DNA of 19,550 nt, taken from NCBI GenBank assembly GCA_964503685.1, contig CAZDAW010000064.1, positions 1 to 19,550 of the forward strand, read 5' to 3'. This document shows, piece by piece, positions 11,835 through 19,550 of the stretch. Under the pieces are notes generated by a model. It searched no databases. It worked only from the letters and a program-made list of their open reading frames with translations, and was not told the DNA's origin. This stretch comes from CAZDAW01 sp964503685. GTDB taxonomy: Bacteria; Chloroflexota; Anaerolineae; Anaerolineales; Anaerolineaceae. How positions within the stretch are numbered: position 1 is the first letter of the stretch; each line of letters opens with the position of its first letter. The translations under genes and the position numbers were made by a program.

Positions 11835-13874
11835 ATGCCAGATCTTATCGGTCAAATGCTGGGACGTTATCAAATTCTTGAAGAACTTGGCGCTGGCGGC
11901 ATGGCAAGTGTTTACAAGGCTTTTGATATCCGTCTGGAACGCTATGTTGCGATAAAAATCATCCGGCCTGATTTGTTCAGAGATAAAATTCCCCATGAGA
12001 TATTAAAACGTTTTGAACGGGAAGCCAGAGCATTGGCACGTCTTTCGCATCCCAATATTGTCAAAATCCATGATTTTGGCGAGCATAATGGTTTGCCATT
12101 TTTGGTAATGGAATGTATTTCCGCGGGAACGCTTAAATCAAAAACTGGCTCAACCGTGCCTTACAAAGAAGCAGTTGACCTGCTTTTACCCATTGCACGG
12201 GCTTTGGAATATGCGCATCAGCGAAATGTGATTCACCGGGATATCAAACCGGCCAATATTTTGCTGACTGAAGAAGGTATACCGATGCTCACCGATTTTG
12301 GCATTGCCAAGATTATTGAGGCGAGAGACACAGACAGGTTAACAGACAGCGGTACGGGGATTGGCACACCTGATTACATGGCGCCTGAACAGTGGTTGGG
12401 TGAAATACTTCCTCAGAGTGATATGTACTCGCTTGGTGTGATCTTTTATGAATTACTGACTGGCCGTCTTCCCTATGCTGCCGATTCACCCGGCGCGGTT
12501 TTACTCAAACAGGCCAATGAACCACTTCCATTAGCAAGCAGTTATGTATCGGATTTACCGGAGAAGGTTGACCGGCTGTTGTGTAAGGCCCTGGCCAAGG
12601 AACCTGAAGATCGGTTTGGGGATATGGCAGAGATGATTGCTGTGCTTGAAGAACTGGCGTGTGACGACCTGACAGTAGAAGCAGCTTTGCCCGCGCAGCG
12701 GGAAGATGACAGTCTGTCTCAGGGCGCGCTGCATGTAAAAACTGAACCAACCCGTACCTTGCCCACATCCGTTGTTATATCCACCCAACCTGACGCTCCA
12801 GCCGAGTCATACGTTTGGCTTAAAAACCTTTTGACTAACCGTTTGGTTATATGGGGCGCTATCTTCACGTTTCTGCTGGGCAGCCTGGTATTTGGGTTGT
12901 TTACTTTATTCGGCGGCAAAGATGGGCATGAGCCGATTGTTTCGATACAGCCATCGGTTGACGAAATTGTGATCACGCCGTTTGTGATCGATACTTCTGC
13001 TATGTTGCCGATTGATACGCCCACACCGGAGTTGGAAATAACCGGCGCAATTAATTCACCGGCGCAACAGATTATGCCTACCCCGATTACTCGCAAATCG
13101 GATGTGGACGGTATGCAGCAAGTTTATGTGCCGTCGGGTGAATTTCAGATGGGTTCGCCAGAATCTCTTGCCGGCGCTGGAGTAGATGAAAAGCCGCTCC
13201 ATACGGTTTATCTGGACGCTTTCTGGATTGATCAAACAGAAGTGACAAACAGCATGTTTGGTAAATTCATCGATCAAACCGGCTATCGAACTGATGCAGA
13301 GAAACGAGGCAGCGGCTTTGTCATCAATCCGGAAAATGGCAGTTGGATAGAAGTTCCCGGAGCAGACTGGCGGCATCCGCGAGGATTGAAGAGCAGCATC
13401 AAAGGGTTGGACTTTAATCCGGTTATTCAGGTAAGTTGGAGTGACGCTCAGGCTTATTGCAAGTGGGCAGGTAAACGGTTGCCCACTGAAGCTGAATGGG
13501 AGAAAGCAGCGCGAGGTACCAATCGGGCGACTTACCCGTGGGGGGAAAAGATTGATTGCCAGCATGCGAATTATTCATTGTGCGGAAAAGGGGAACCAAA
13601 ACGGGTGGGCAGCTATCCGTTTGGCGCCAGTATTTATGGCGCCCTTGACCTGGCCGGGAATGTTCACGAATGGGTAGCTGACCATTATGTAGAAGATTTT
13701 TATTACAATTCCCCCGCGGAGAATCCAATCGGTCCTGCTTCAGGGGTCGGAAGGGTGACGCGCGGCGGCGCATGGGATAGCACTGCAATGGGTTTACGAT
13801 CGGCTGCTCGCCGGCGTGTTTCTTACGGGTATTGGTTTGATGACACCGGCTTTCGTTGTGTTACCTCGGAATAA
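11835..13874 (+). CDS. Membrane Ser/Thr protein kinase with FGE/SUMF1-like carboxy-terminal domain
   Basis: The 679-residue protein has a PknB-type kinase (about 11-275), a hydrophobic membrane segment (about 336-358), a Thr/Pro-rich linker (365-420) and a sulfatase-modifying-factor-like domain (about 425-679). Kinase residues are intact: glycine loop GAGGMASV (19-26), Lys41, HRDIKPAN (134-141), DFG (154-156) and GTPDYMAPE (177-185). The second domain shows MGSPESLAG, RLPTEAEWEKAARG (548-561), GNVHEWV and RGGAWDS, but the two copper-binding cysteines of true formylglycine-generating enzymes are absent from the RGGAW...LRSAARR segment, so it is probably a binding or sensor domain outside the cell. 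Signal sensing outside and phosphorylation inside is the inferred role. A following membrane PH protein could be a partner. Confidence 0.93.
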   Translation: MPDLIGQMLGRYQILEELGAGGMASVYKAFDIRLERYVAIKIIRPDLFRDKIPHEILKRFEREARALARLSHPNIVKIHDFGEHNGLPFLVMECISAGTLKSKTGSTVPYKEAVDLLLPIARALEYAHQRNVIHRDIKPANILLTEEGIPMLTDFGIAKIIEARDTDRLTDSGTGIGTPDYMAPEQWLGEILPQSDMYSLGVIFYELLTGRLPYAADSPGAVLLKQANEPLPLASSYVSDLPEKVDRLLCKALAKEPEDRFGDMAEMIAVLEELACDDLTVEAALPAQREDDSLSQGALHVKTEPTRTLPTSVVISTQPDAPAESYVWLKNLLTNRLVIWGAIFTFLLGSLVFGLFTLFGGKDGHEPIVSIQPSVDEIVITPFVIDTSAMLPIDTPTPELEITGAINSPAQQIMPTPITRKSDVDGMQQVYVPSGEFQMGSPESLAGAGVDEKPLHTVYLDAFWIDQTEVTNSMFGKFIDQTGYRTDAEKRGSGFVINPENGSWIEVPGADWRHPRGLKSSIKGLDFNPVIQVSWSDAQAYCKWAGKRLPTEAEWEKAARGTNRATYPWGEKIDCQHANYSLCGKGEPKRVGSYPFGASIYGALDLAGNVHEWVADHYVEDFYYNSPAENPIGPASGVGRVTRGGAWDSTAMGLRSAARRRVSYGYWFDDTGFRCVTSE

Positions 13875-13898
13875 AGCGTCTGGTTATGTTGCATTATT

Positions 13899-13929
13899 TT
13901 GCCAGTTATTTCGTAGATAGAAATAAAAT
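13899..13929 (+). promoter_or_regulatory. Weak candidate promoter for the PH/SHOCT gene
   Basis: TTGCCA (13899-13904) is followed by TAAAAT (13924-13929) after 19 bases, longer than ideal. It lies about 60 bases before the next start codon. No terminator is evident after the kinase, so readthrough is also possible. Confidence 0.3.
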
Positions 13930-13987
13930 ATATGCCAGACCTGTTTAAGTATCAGATATCAAACAAGTTGGATTACAGGAGGATTGA

Positions 13988-14626
13988 ATGGCCAGTGCTT
14001 ACTTGAAAAAATTATTAGGCGAGCGCGAGAAGATTTTATTAGTCACTCGCCAGCATGGATTGGTGTTACTGTCGGAGATATTAATTGAACTGGTGTTATT
14101 TATTGCAATTATCGGATTGGTAACTGCCGGGACATTATTTGTATCCCCTTTGGCATGGCTGGCCTTGGTTCTATTAATTCTTCCGATTGTCAGCATGCTG
14201 CGCGACGTCCTTATCTGGAGTAATCGCCAATACATCGTTTCTAATCGAAGAGTGATCCAGATTTCAGGCGTCTTTGATAAGCATGTGATCGACTCCTCGC
14301 TTGAAAAAGTAAATGATGTCAAAATGCACCAATCATTCCTGGGACGGATGTTCAATTATGGCGATATCGAGATTATGACTGCCAGCGAACTGGGGGTTAA
14401 TCTGTTTCGAAAGATTGGCAACCCAATTCGGTTTAAGACTGCCATGTTGAACGCCAAAGAGGCGTTGGAAGTCTCTGAGTACCCGGCCCGTGTTATAGCA
14501 GATGGCGAACCAAAGTCAGCAGACATTCCTGGGATGATTGCCAAACTGGACGAGTTACGCCAGAAAGGGATCATCACACCTGAAGAATTTTCGGTAAAGA
14601 AGCAGGAATTGCTCAAAAAGATGTAA
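13988..14626 (+). CDS. Membrane protein with bacterial PH (bPH2/YdbS-like) and SHOCT domains
   Basis: The 212-residue protein has two hydrophobic segments (about 25-50 and 53-72), then a PH-like beta-domain (about 78-160: NRQYIVSNRRVIQISGVF, LEKVNDVKMHQSFLGR, YGDIEI) and a short SHOCT tail (180-212: IAKLDELRQKGIITPEEF, KKQELLKKM). SHOCT tails are short helical modules thought to mediate oligomerisation or targeting. The molecular role of this type is unknown. AGGAGG (13977-13982) stands 5 bases before the ATG, so translation should be strong. It lies 113 bases after the kinase on the same strand. Confidence 0.88.
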   Translation: MASAYLKKLLGEREKILLVTRQHGLVLLSEILIELVLFIAIIGLVTAGTLFVSPLAWLALVLLILPIVSMLRDVLIWSNRQYIVSNRRVIQISGVFDKHVIDSSLEKVNDVKMHQSFLGRMFNYGDIEIMTASELGVNLFRKIGNPIRFKTAMLNAKEALEVSEYPARVIADGEPKSADIPGMIAKLDELRQKGIITPEEFSVKKQELLKKM

Positions 14627-14678
14627 CGGCAGAGTCGATTACCGGATATTCGCGCATCTGTTGATCGGTTGGTTTAAT

Positions 14679-14703
14679 TGGCAGGGTGAACTTTTCCTTG
14701 CCA
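14679..14703 (+). terminator. Possible terminator hairpin between convergent genes
   Basis: TGGCAGGG (14679-14686) pairs with CCTTGCCA (14696-14703), eight pairs with one G-U, around a 9-base loop, 50 bases after the PH gene stop. It lacks a good T-run, so function is uncertain. Confidence 0.3.
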
Positions 14704-14758
14704 TTATGTGAAGATTTATCAACTGGATGGGGAACGCTGATTTTTCGTGTGTGAGATA

Positions 14759-17143
14759 TCAGTCTGCGACCGCCACCTTTACAGAAAAGGAATCTGTGCT
14801 GCTCACTTCCAATACTGCCAGAGCGAACGGAAGGAAATCTCCGGGGGGGATTTCCCGATTAGGGTCTTCTGAGAGCGCTGGCGAGGGCGCTGAAGTGTAA
14901 AAATTTTGTGCAGCGATATTTCCATCAATCTGTATTCGAACAACTGGCGAGGATTCTTGCTTCCATTCCCATCCATCGGAGAGCCTGTTGAATTGGTATA
15001 ACTGTCGCCAGTCTGGCGCTGTGAGTAAACCCGGATCGAGAGTGAGGGGGATTCGGGTGGTCAGCGGCGCATTGGAGTGATATTCGATCAGTAAACCTGT
15101 AGCGGTCAGGCTAAAGATTTTCTCGATAGCGCCATCAACCGAAGTGAAGATCAAGCGGTCTGGTAAATTTCGTACTGAATAGGGTCTATAAGTATTTATT
15201 GTTTCACTGAAAGCGCCAGGAATATCTGCCGGATCGCTGGCGGGGCCATATTCAGGCTGCCATTTGGAGGGGTCGCTGCGTCCTACGGCTAACTGGGAAG
15301 CCGGAGCAATGATTTGCGTGGTTTTGTTCGGTGTGATGATAAATACATGCGTCAGACGAGCGCCGTCGCTTTCATAAACTGAAAACATGGTCGTTGAACT
15401 GAGAATACATTCAGGGATGCCATCAAGGTCCGGATCGCTACTGCATGAAGACTGCGGCGCAGGATTCGCTGCCCAGTAAGCTGCGGCAGCCAGAATGCCC
15501 ACCTGCCCCAGGTATTGGGCGCGGAGAGAAGTGTATTCAGGGGTGGAGCAAGCCGGTTGCCCGATACAGGATCCTGTTAGAGCGAGGTATGCCTGCCAGG
15601 CAATATCTGATAGTGGATTGCGCGGCGCTTCCAATAATTTTTCCCGTAACTTATTTTGCATCTCACCGGAGTTGATATTGCCTGGGATGGGTTTCCCACT
15701 GGTTGTGTATAGCGTTACAGCAGGTGAGGTCACGGAATTGGCTTCAGGATTACTCTGGCAATGGCGCGCGCTGCAGTGATTATCAATCTGTAAATGCGAT
15801 AGGGCGGTTATTTCTGGCATTGCCAACAGGTCGCTGGCCTGCATGGTTTTGATCCAGGGATGATTGGCGATGTAGCTCAGGGTAGCTGCGGCGCTTTTGA
15901 TATCGCCCCATGTGGTTTGGATGAGATCACCGCCGAGAATAACAAGCTGAGACGGATCTTTGGCGCGTGCTGCTTCCAGCAGCGCGCGCCGGGCAGTAAT
16001 CGACAATCCTTCGCGCGTGGCAGGGCTGTCAATTTCTGCGCTGGCTGGCTCACACTGCTCGTTGATAGGCAAAGGGATTACAACCTGCCCTTTATGGTTT
16101 GATTGTTGGCTGATGTTGCAACTGGGTGAGAATATAACTTTATAAGCAGATGACCAATTGTACACATCTCCAAACAGGAATGGGTTACTGGCGAATCCAA
16201 GGGCTTTTCCGCTTAAGCGCGAGAACTCAATGCTTTTCGTTATTGATGGATCCCCGTAAGCTACATCTGGCAGGATGAGCAGACCCTCTTTTTCAATCTG
16301 TTGGATATCATCAATGACGCCCAGATAGCTCAGAGCCGTCAGAGTTGTCGGATGTTTTAGATCGAGCAGGGTAATGGGCACCTTGTTTTCCAGGTTGGCG
16401 TCCAGAAGGTGTTTCAATCCAAAGCGTTCACCGTAGGGGCCGCTGTGCGCGCCGCTCCAGCGGCGTACCGCCTGGACAGGTGATTGGGCAGGAAGTGTAT
16501 TCCAGAAAGCCAACAGAAGATTGGCGGCGCCGGGGGATAGGTGTTCATTCACCGGAACCGGTTCTGTTTGGTCCAGTATCGTTTGCGTTCCGGCCGCGGT
16601 GAGAAATGCCTGCATTTGCCAGGGATAGTTATCCTTGAACCAGCGCTCGTCAACTTTCAGACTGATCACCAGGCTGTCTTGAAGTGGATCAAGACTGACG
16701 CTCACAGCATTGATTTTCACTGTATCCACACAGGTCAGGTCATAAGATTGGTATCCGCCGGTGGCGGGAAATTTAATTAAAGTATCCCAGCCTTTATTAT
16801 CTTCTGCCTGAAAAGGCCAGCGTAACGCTCCACCTGCAACCAGATCAAAAGAAAGATAAATGTCAGCTTCAGGCGAGGCTGGCGTGTCCAGGAAATCAAA
16901 CCTCACCTGAAGCAGGTCATTCGTCTGACGCTGGTAAAAAGCGATCAGATCATTGGTGGTTTTTTGCGGGTTATCAGCCAGAATGGCGCGCAGGTCGGCA
17001 GCAGTCCATGGCTCATCAGAATTCGGGTCAGTAGATATTGGTATCGATTCATCGACAGTCGAGTTGATGCCTGGAGAAGTAACAACAGTGCATGAAACCA
17101 GGAGCAGGCATAAAAGAATGTTTTGAAGTTTCAACCATCGCAT
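14759..17143 (-). CDS. Large surface lipoprotein with GH57/polysaccharide-deacetylase-like features
   Basis: The 794-residue protein begins with a lipoprotein signal whose lipobox is LVSC (Cys18), so it should be anchored outside the membrane. After a low-complexity linker, residues about 45-200 form a predicted beta-rich region. The region 225-440 (YGERFGLKHLLD, ITLLDLKHPTTLTALSYLGV, LVILGGDLIQTTWGD, IANHPWIKTM) recalls the barrel of GH57/deacetylase-like proteins. Residues 570-578 (DPDLDGIPE) look like a calcium-binding loop leading into a beta-domain typical of GH57 carboxy-terminal parts. No catalytic residues could be fixed with confidence, so activity is uncertain. It starts 39 bases after the M50 protease stop, so the two are likely one operon. 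A G7 tract lies at 14844-14850. Confidence 0.72.
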   Translation of the reverse strand: MRWLKLQNILLCLLLVSCTVVTSPGINSTVDESIPISTDPNSDEPWTAADLRAILADNPQKTTNDLIAFYQRQTNDLLQVRFDFLDTPASPEADIYLSFDLVAGGALRWPFQAEDNKGWDTLIKFPATGGYQSYDLTCVDTVKINAVSVSLDPLQDSLVISLKVDERWFKDNYPWQMQAFLTAAGTQTILDQTEPVPVNEHLSPGAANLLLAFWNTLPAQSPVQAVRRWSGAHSGPYGERFGLKHLLDANLENKVPITLLDLKHPTTLTALSYLGVIDDIQQIEKEGLLILPDVAYGDPSITKSIEFSRLSGKALGFASNPFLFGDVYNWSSAYKVIFSPSCNISQQSNHKGQVVIPLPINEQCEPASAEIDSPATREGLSITARRALLEAARAKDPSQLVILGGDLIQTTWGDIKSAAATLSYIANHPWIKTMQASDLLAMPEITALSHLQIDNHCSARHCQSNPEANSVTSPAVTLYTTSGKPIPGNINSGEMQNKLREKLLEAPRNPLSDIAWQAYLALTGSCIGQPACSTPEYTSLRAQYLGQVGILAAAAYWAANPAPQSSCSSDPDLDGIPECILSSTTMFSVYESDGARLTHVFIITPNKTTQIIAPASQLAVGRSDPSKWQPEYGPASDPADIPGAFSETINTYRPYSVRNLPDRLIFTSVDGAIEKIFSLTATGLLIEYHSNAPLTTRIPLTLDPGLLTAPDWRQLYQFNRLSDGWEWKQESSPVVRIQIDGNIAAQNFYTSAPSPALSEDPNREIPPGDFLPFALAVLEVSSTDSFSVKVAVAD

Positions 17144-17182
17144 TCACCTATTATAACCAAAACTATTCTGCACCCCGATTAT

Positions 17183-18301
17183 TCACATTCCCAATTCTGA
17201 ACGAAGCCTCATGTAGTGTAGTATCTGTTCACGGGTGAGCATGCCAGCTACACGACCGGCTTCAGCAACCGGGATTTGGGCAATATTGGCGTTATCCATT
17301 ACTTGAAGCGCCTCCAGCAGTGGCGCCTTGGGAGAAATCGTGACCAATTTATCCCAAGTGACCATCACATTACCGGTTGTGGTGTATCGCCAGTCATCGC
17401 GCGGCACTGCTGTAATATCTTTAAGTGTGATTAAACCCTCGTCTGTTTCTTCTTTCGATACAATGAAGCAGCGGTGGCCTCCGGTCAGAATACGATCTTC
17501 GACAAGGCGGTCGAGTGAAAGAGCTGAAGAGACACGCTGGCAATCGCAATCCATTACCTGACCGACGCGAACCCCCTGCAGGAGATTTTTAATGGTGGTT
17601 TGGGTGAGGGTAGCGCCAGCCGCGTTTTGCAGGAACCAGCCAATAAATGTGATCCACATTCCATTTATGAAATTGCCGCCAGTCAAGATTGTGTACATAC
17701 CGAAGGCAATAAAACCAAATGCAGCCAATTCTCCGGTGAAAGCAGCGATTCGCGTCGCTTTGTTGAAGTCACGAGAGATAGCCCAGACAATTGCTCGCAA
17801 CACCCGTCCGCCATCCAATGGAAAACCAGGGATCATGTTGAATAACGCCAGGCTAAAGTTAATGCGAGCCAGCCAGATACTTGGCGCAGCGAGGTATGAG
17901 ATGCCGCTATCAAGCTGGTAAAGCAGACTGAAAACGGTTGCCAGAATCAGGCTGACCACCGGGCCGGCAATCGCAACTCTGAATTCTACGCCCGCTGAAC
18001 GAGGCTCCTGTTCTATCTGGGCGATGCCCCCGAAGATGAATAAGGATATATTCTTGACCGGTATTTTGTTGCGAATTGCAATGATGGAGTGACCTAATTC
18101 ATGCAGCAATACCGAGATAAAAAACAGAATGCTGGTTACTCCGCCTAACAGCCAGTAAGCAGTTTGTGAAAGTCCTGGATATTCCTGAACAAGGTAGCCG
18201 CCAGCCAGTGACCAGGTGACCAAAATGAAAACCAGAAACCAACTCCAATGTAGAGTGATTGGAATACCAGAGATACGGCCTAATTTTATATTTGCGTTCA
18301 T
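17183..18301 (-). CDS. Site-2-type zinc metalloprotease (M50) with two CBS domains
   Basis: This intramembrane protease would cut transmembrane or membrane-anchored substrates. In the 372-residue protein the zinc site is HELGH (67-71) in the second or third membrane helix, and the second metal motif is NMIPGFPLDGGR (155-166, Asp163). About six hydrophobic segments occupy residues 18-235. Two CBS domains (about 245-305 and 310-370), which in other proteins bind adenyl nucleotides, occupy the carboxy-terminus; NVMVTWDKLVTISPKAPLLEALQVM is recognisable in outline. AAGGAGGTA is on the complement at 18308-18316, eight bases from the ATG. It is the first gene of a pair with the lipoprotein. Substrate unknown. 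Confidence 0.92.
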   Translation of the reverse strand: MNANIKLGRISGIPITLHWSWFLVFILVTWSLAGGYLVQEYPGLSQTAYWLLGGVTSILFFISVLLHELGHSIIAIRNKIPVKNISLFIFGGIAQIEQEPRSAGVEFRVAIAGPVVSLILATVFSLLYQLDSGISYLAAPSIWLARINFSLALFNMIPGFPLDGGRVLRAIVWAISRDFNKATRIAAFTGELAAFGFIAFGMYTILTGGNFINGMWITFIGWFLQNAAGATLTQTTIKNLLQGVRVGQVMDCDCQRVSSALSLDRLVEDRILTGGHRCFIVSKEETDEGLITLKDITAVPRDDWRYTTTGNVMVTWDKLVTISPKAPLLEALQVMDNANIAQIPVAEAGRVAGMLTREQILHYMRLRSELGM

Positions 18302-18529
18302 GGATAGTTTACCTCCTTCGCAATTAGTTCATCTTTGGTATATCATGAAAAATTACTAAACATTTTTATTATATAGATACCTCTCAAACTTATATAAAAC
18401 GTTAGTGAAGTGTAAGAAATAAATTAAACTCATTTTCGCTCATTTTATATCTGGAGCGCGAGAACAGACCGCCATAAAAAATGGTGATTTGGCATGTTGC
18501 TTGCATCCATAAAAATGGGAGATAACTTC
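18302..18529. other. Divergent intergenic region, AT-rich
   Basis: This 228-base region separates the M50 gene (minus) and the C39-like gene (plus). Several TATA-like sequences occur (for example around 18370-18378 and 18445-18450), but no -35/-10 pair with good spacing was found on either strand. CTCATTTT is repeated at 18429-18436 and 18439-18446, ten bases apart (one helical turn). No coding region is supported. Confidence 0.4.
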
Positions 18530-19411
18530 ATGGCAGCAACTGATTCAACTCAGGCGACTTCACTGTTGCACATTTATCGTGTTACCGAATATGCGCTTAG
18601 TCAACCGGGAGACGATCGTACTCGGCCCACTTTGACGAGCATCATGAATTTGATTAATGATATCCCTACAACGACAGGAACACAGAATATCCTGCCGGTG
18701 GGTTATGTATCCCAATATGGTACAGGGGCAGACGAGCATAATAATGATTGCGGAGCGGCTGCAGGGGCCATGTTAGTCAGGGCGTATACCGGTATTACGG
18801 CGACCCCGAATGATTTTTATAATAAATCGGGTTTAACCGGCGATGTTTTTCTTTCTGCCACTCAGATTGTAAAAATATTACAGGAGTACGGCGTCTCGGC
18901 TCAGTGGCGCACCAGTTTGGCTATTACTGATTTATATCAAGCTCTGGTGGATGTCAAACCGGTGATTGTGCTGTTAAAGTATGGCGTCATTCGCGATGCC
19001 ATGCAGACTGAGAGCGAGTTTGCGGGGCCGCATTTTATGACTGTTATAGGAATGGATATTGCCAGTGTCATTGTTCATGACCCGTTATGGCGCGGCGTGG
19101 GCGGTAAAGCCATGGCAATTCCAATGGCAGTGTTTAAAAAGGCGTGGATCGATGTTGGGCACGATACTGCCTATCCCAATCCAGAACGAGGCGCGATTAT
19201 CCCTAAAATAGCACTTGGTACTTCAATGAAACAAGTTCGGGTAACAGCCTACGCGCTTAACATCCGCTCAGGACCGGGCGTGAGCAACCCCTCATTAGGT
19301 TTTCTTAAAAAAGATGATATTGTTACCGTTTATGAAATTCGTTCGGGTTGGGGGAGGATTGATGCAGAACAACAGCGCTGGATAAGCCTGGCTTATACAC
19401 AGGCGGTTTAG
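18530..19411 (+). CDS. C39-like papain-fold peptidase with carboxy-terminal SH3 domain
   Basis: The 293-residue protein has a peptidase domain (about 50-205) with a full triad: Cys74 in NNDCGAAAGAML, His168 in GPHFMTVIG and Asp184 in VHDPLW, with Gln62 a candidate oxyanion residue. A bacterial SH3 domain (about 231-292: VTAYALNIRSGPG, LGFLKKDDIVTVYE, GWGRI, RWISLAY) usually binds cell-wall peptide. Family members cut peptides or peptidoglycan cross-bridges. No signal peptide or membrane helix is visible, which is odd for a wall-acting enzyme. The start at 18530 is preferred to ATGs at 18494 and 18515 because GGGAG (18517-18521) stands eight bases before it. A strong terminator follows nine bases after the stop. 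Confidence 0.85.
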   Translation: MAATDSTQATSLLHIYRVTEYALSQPGDDRTRPTLTSIMNLINDIPTTTGTQNILPVGYVSQYGTGADEHNNDCGAAAGAMLVRAYTGITATPNDFYNKSGLTGDVFLSATQIVKILQEYGVSAQWRTSLAITDLYQALVDVKPVIVLLKYGVIRDAMQTESEFAGPHFMTVIGMDIASVIVHDPLWRGVGGKAMAIPMAVFKKAWIDVGHDTAYPNPERGAIIPKIALGTSMKQVRVTAYALNIRSGPGVSNPSLGFLKKDDIVTVYEIRSGWGRIDAEQQRWISLAYTQAV

Positions 19412-19419
19412 GGTCAAAA

Positions 19420-19472
19420 AAAGGTGCCTCGCAAATCGGTTGAGGGGGGCAACCGACCTGCGAGGCACCTTT
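19420..19472 (+). terminator. Very long bidirectional terminator palindrome
   Basis: AAAGGTGCCTCGCA (19420-19433) pairs perfectly with TGCGAGGCACCTTT (19459-19472), and CGGTTG (19437-19442) with CAACCG (19450-19455) nearer the centre. The arms are about 23 bases with only a couple of mismatches around a 7-base G-rich loop. A- and T-runs flank it, so it can work on both strands. It is longer than most intrinsic terminators and may belong to a repeated family. Confidence 0.75.
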
Positions 19473-19550
19473 ATTATCACATGGATTGAAAAAAAAAGCA
19501 AGGCTTTTAAGAAACACGATCACATATTTTTAATAAATTTTAATCCATTG
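19473..19550. other. Right-edge AT-rich tail with small inverted repeats
   Basis: AAAAGC (19494-19499) and GCTTTT (19503-19508) form a short hairpin, and ATGGATT (19481-19487) is repeated inverted as AATCCAT (19542-19548). No gene is supported before the window ends. Confidence 0.3.

Noticed and set aside
13113..13874. True formylglycine-generating enzyme activity for the kinase's carboxy-terminal domain
   Set aside because: The two catalytic cysteines expected after RGGAW are missing, and no sulfatase gene lies nearby.

Overview
The window looks like chromosomal DNA of a member of the Chloroflexota, most likely Anaerolineae-like. This is inferred from the moderate base composition, the style of the F1-ATPase subunits (gamma with a VTRAxEAVSASK amino-terminus), a soluble Ser/Thr kinase fused to a sulfatase-modifying-factor-like domain, and an mreB-like gene directly behind atpC. 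No rRNA or tRNA was recognised and no complete mobile element is present. The only mobile-type sequence is one arm of a small palindromic repeat at the left edge.

Layout. (1) 1-289: a MITE-like palindromic arm runs into a collapsed isoprenylcysteine methyltransferase-type gene whose ends survive but whose middle is gone. (2) 378-4246, plus strand: an acetyl-xylan/cephalosporin-C esterase, an MFS transporter, a DUF299 (PEP synthase/PPDK regulatory) protein and a HAD phosphatase, tightly packed and probably one operon for carbohydrate uptake and metabolism. A ten-codon ORF bridges the transporter and the DUF299 gene by ATGA overlaps on both sides. (3) 4370-5398, minus strand: an SDR-type L-threonine 3-dehydrogenase. 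(4) 5663-11199, plus strand: atpA-atpG-atpD-atpC, with no delta or Fo genes beside them, followed by an MreB-like gene with degraded ATPase residues and a strong terminator. (5) 11359-13874: a divergent pair consisting of a small unrecognised but well-expressed-looking gene (minus) and a membrane-anchored Ser/Thr kinase with an FGE-like extracellular domain (plus), separated by two readable promoters. (6) 13988-14626: a membrane bPH2/SHOCT protein. (7) 18301-14759, minus strand: a site-2-type M50 protease with CBS domains, then a large lipoprotein with GH57/deacetylase-like features. (8) 18530-19411, plus strand: a C39-like papain-fold peptidase with an SH3 domain, closed by a very long terminator palindrome.

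How it fits together. Most genes are housekeeping or envelope functions: energy (F1), cell-shape filament family (MreB-like), signalling (kinase), membrane proteolysis and wall or surface hydrolases. The strongest unusual signals are the MreB paralogue that has lost three acidic active-site residues while keeping the fold motifs, the roughly 41-residue insertion in the F1 alpha subunit, the F1 cluster that stands alone without delta and Fo, and the double ATGA mini-ORF. I did not find a clear-cut new defence or mobile system. The atp/MreB-like pairing is the best candidate for unexplored biology.
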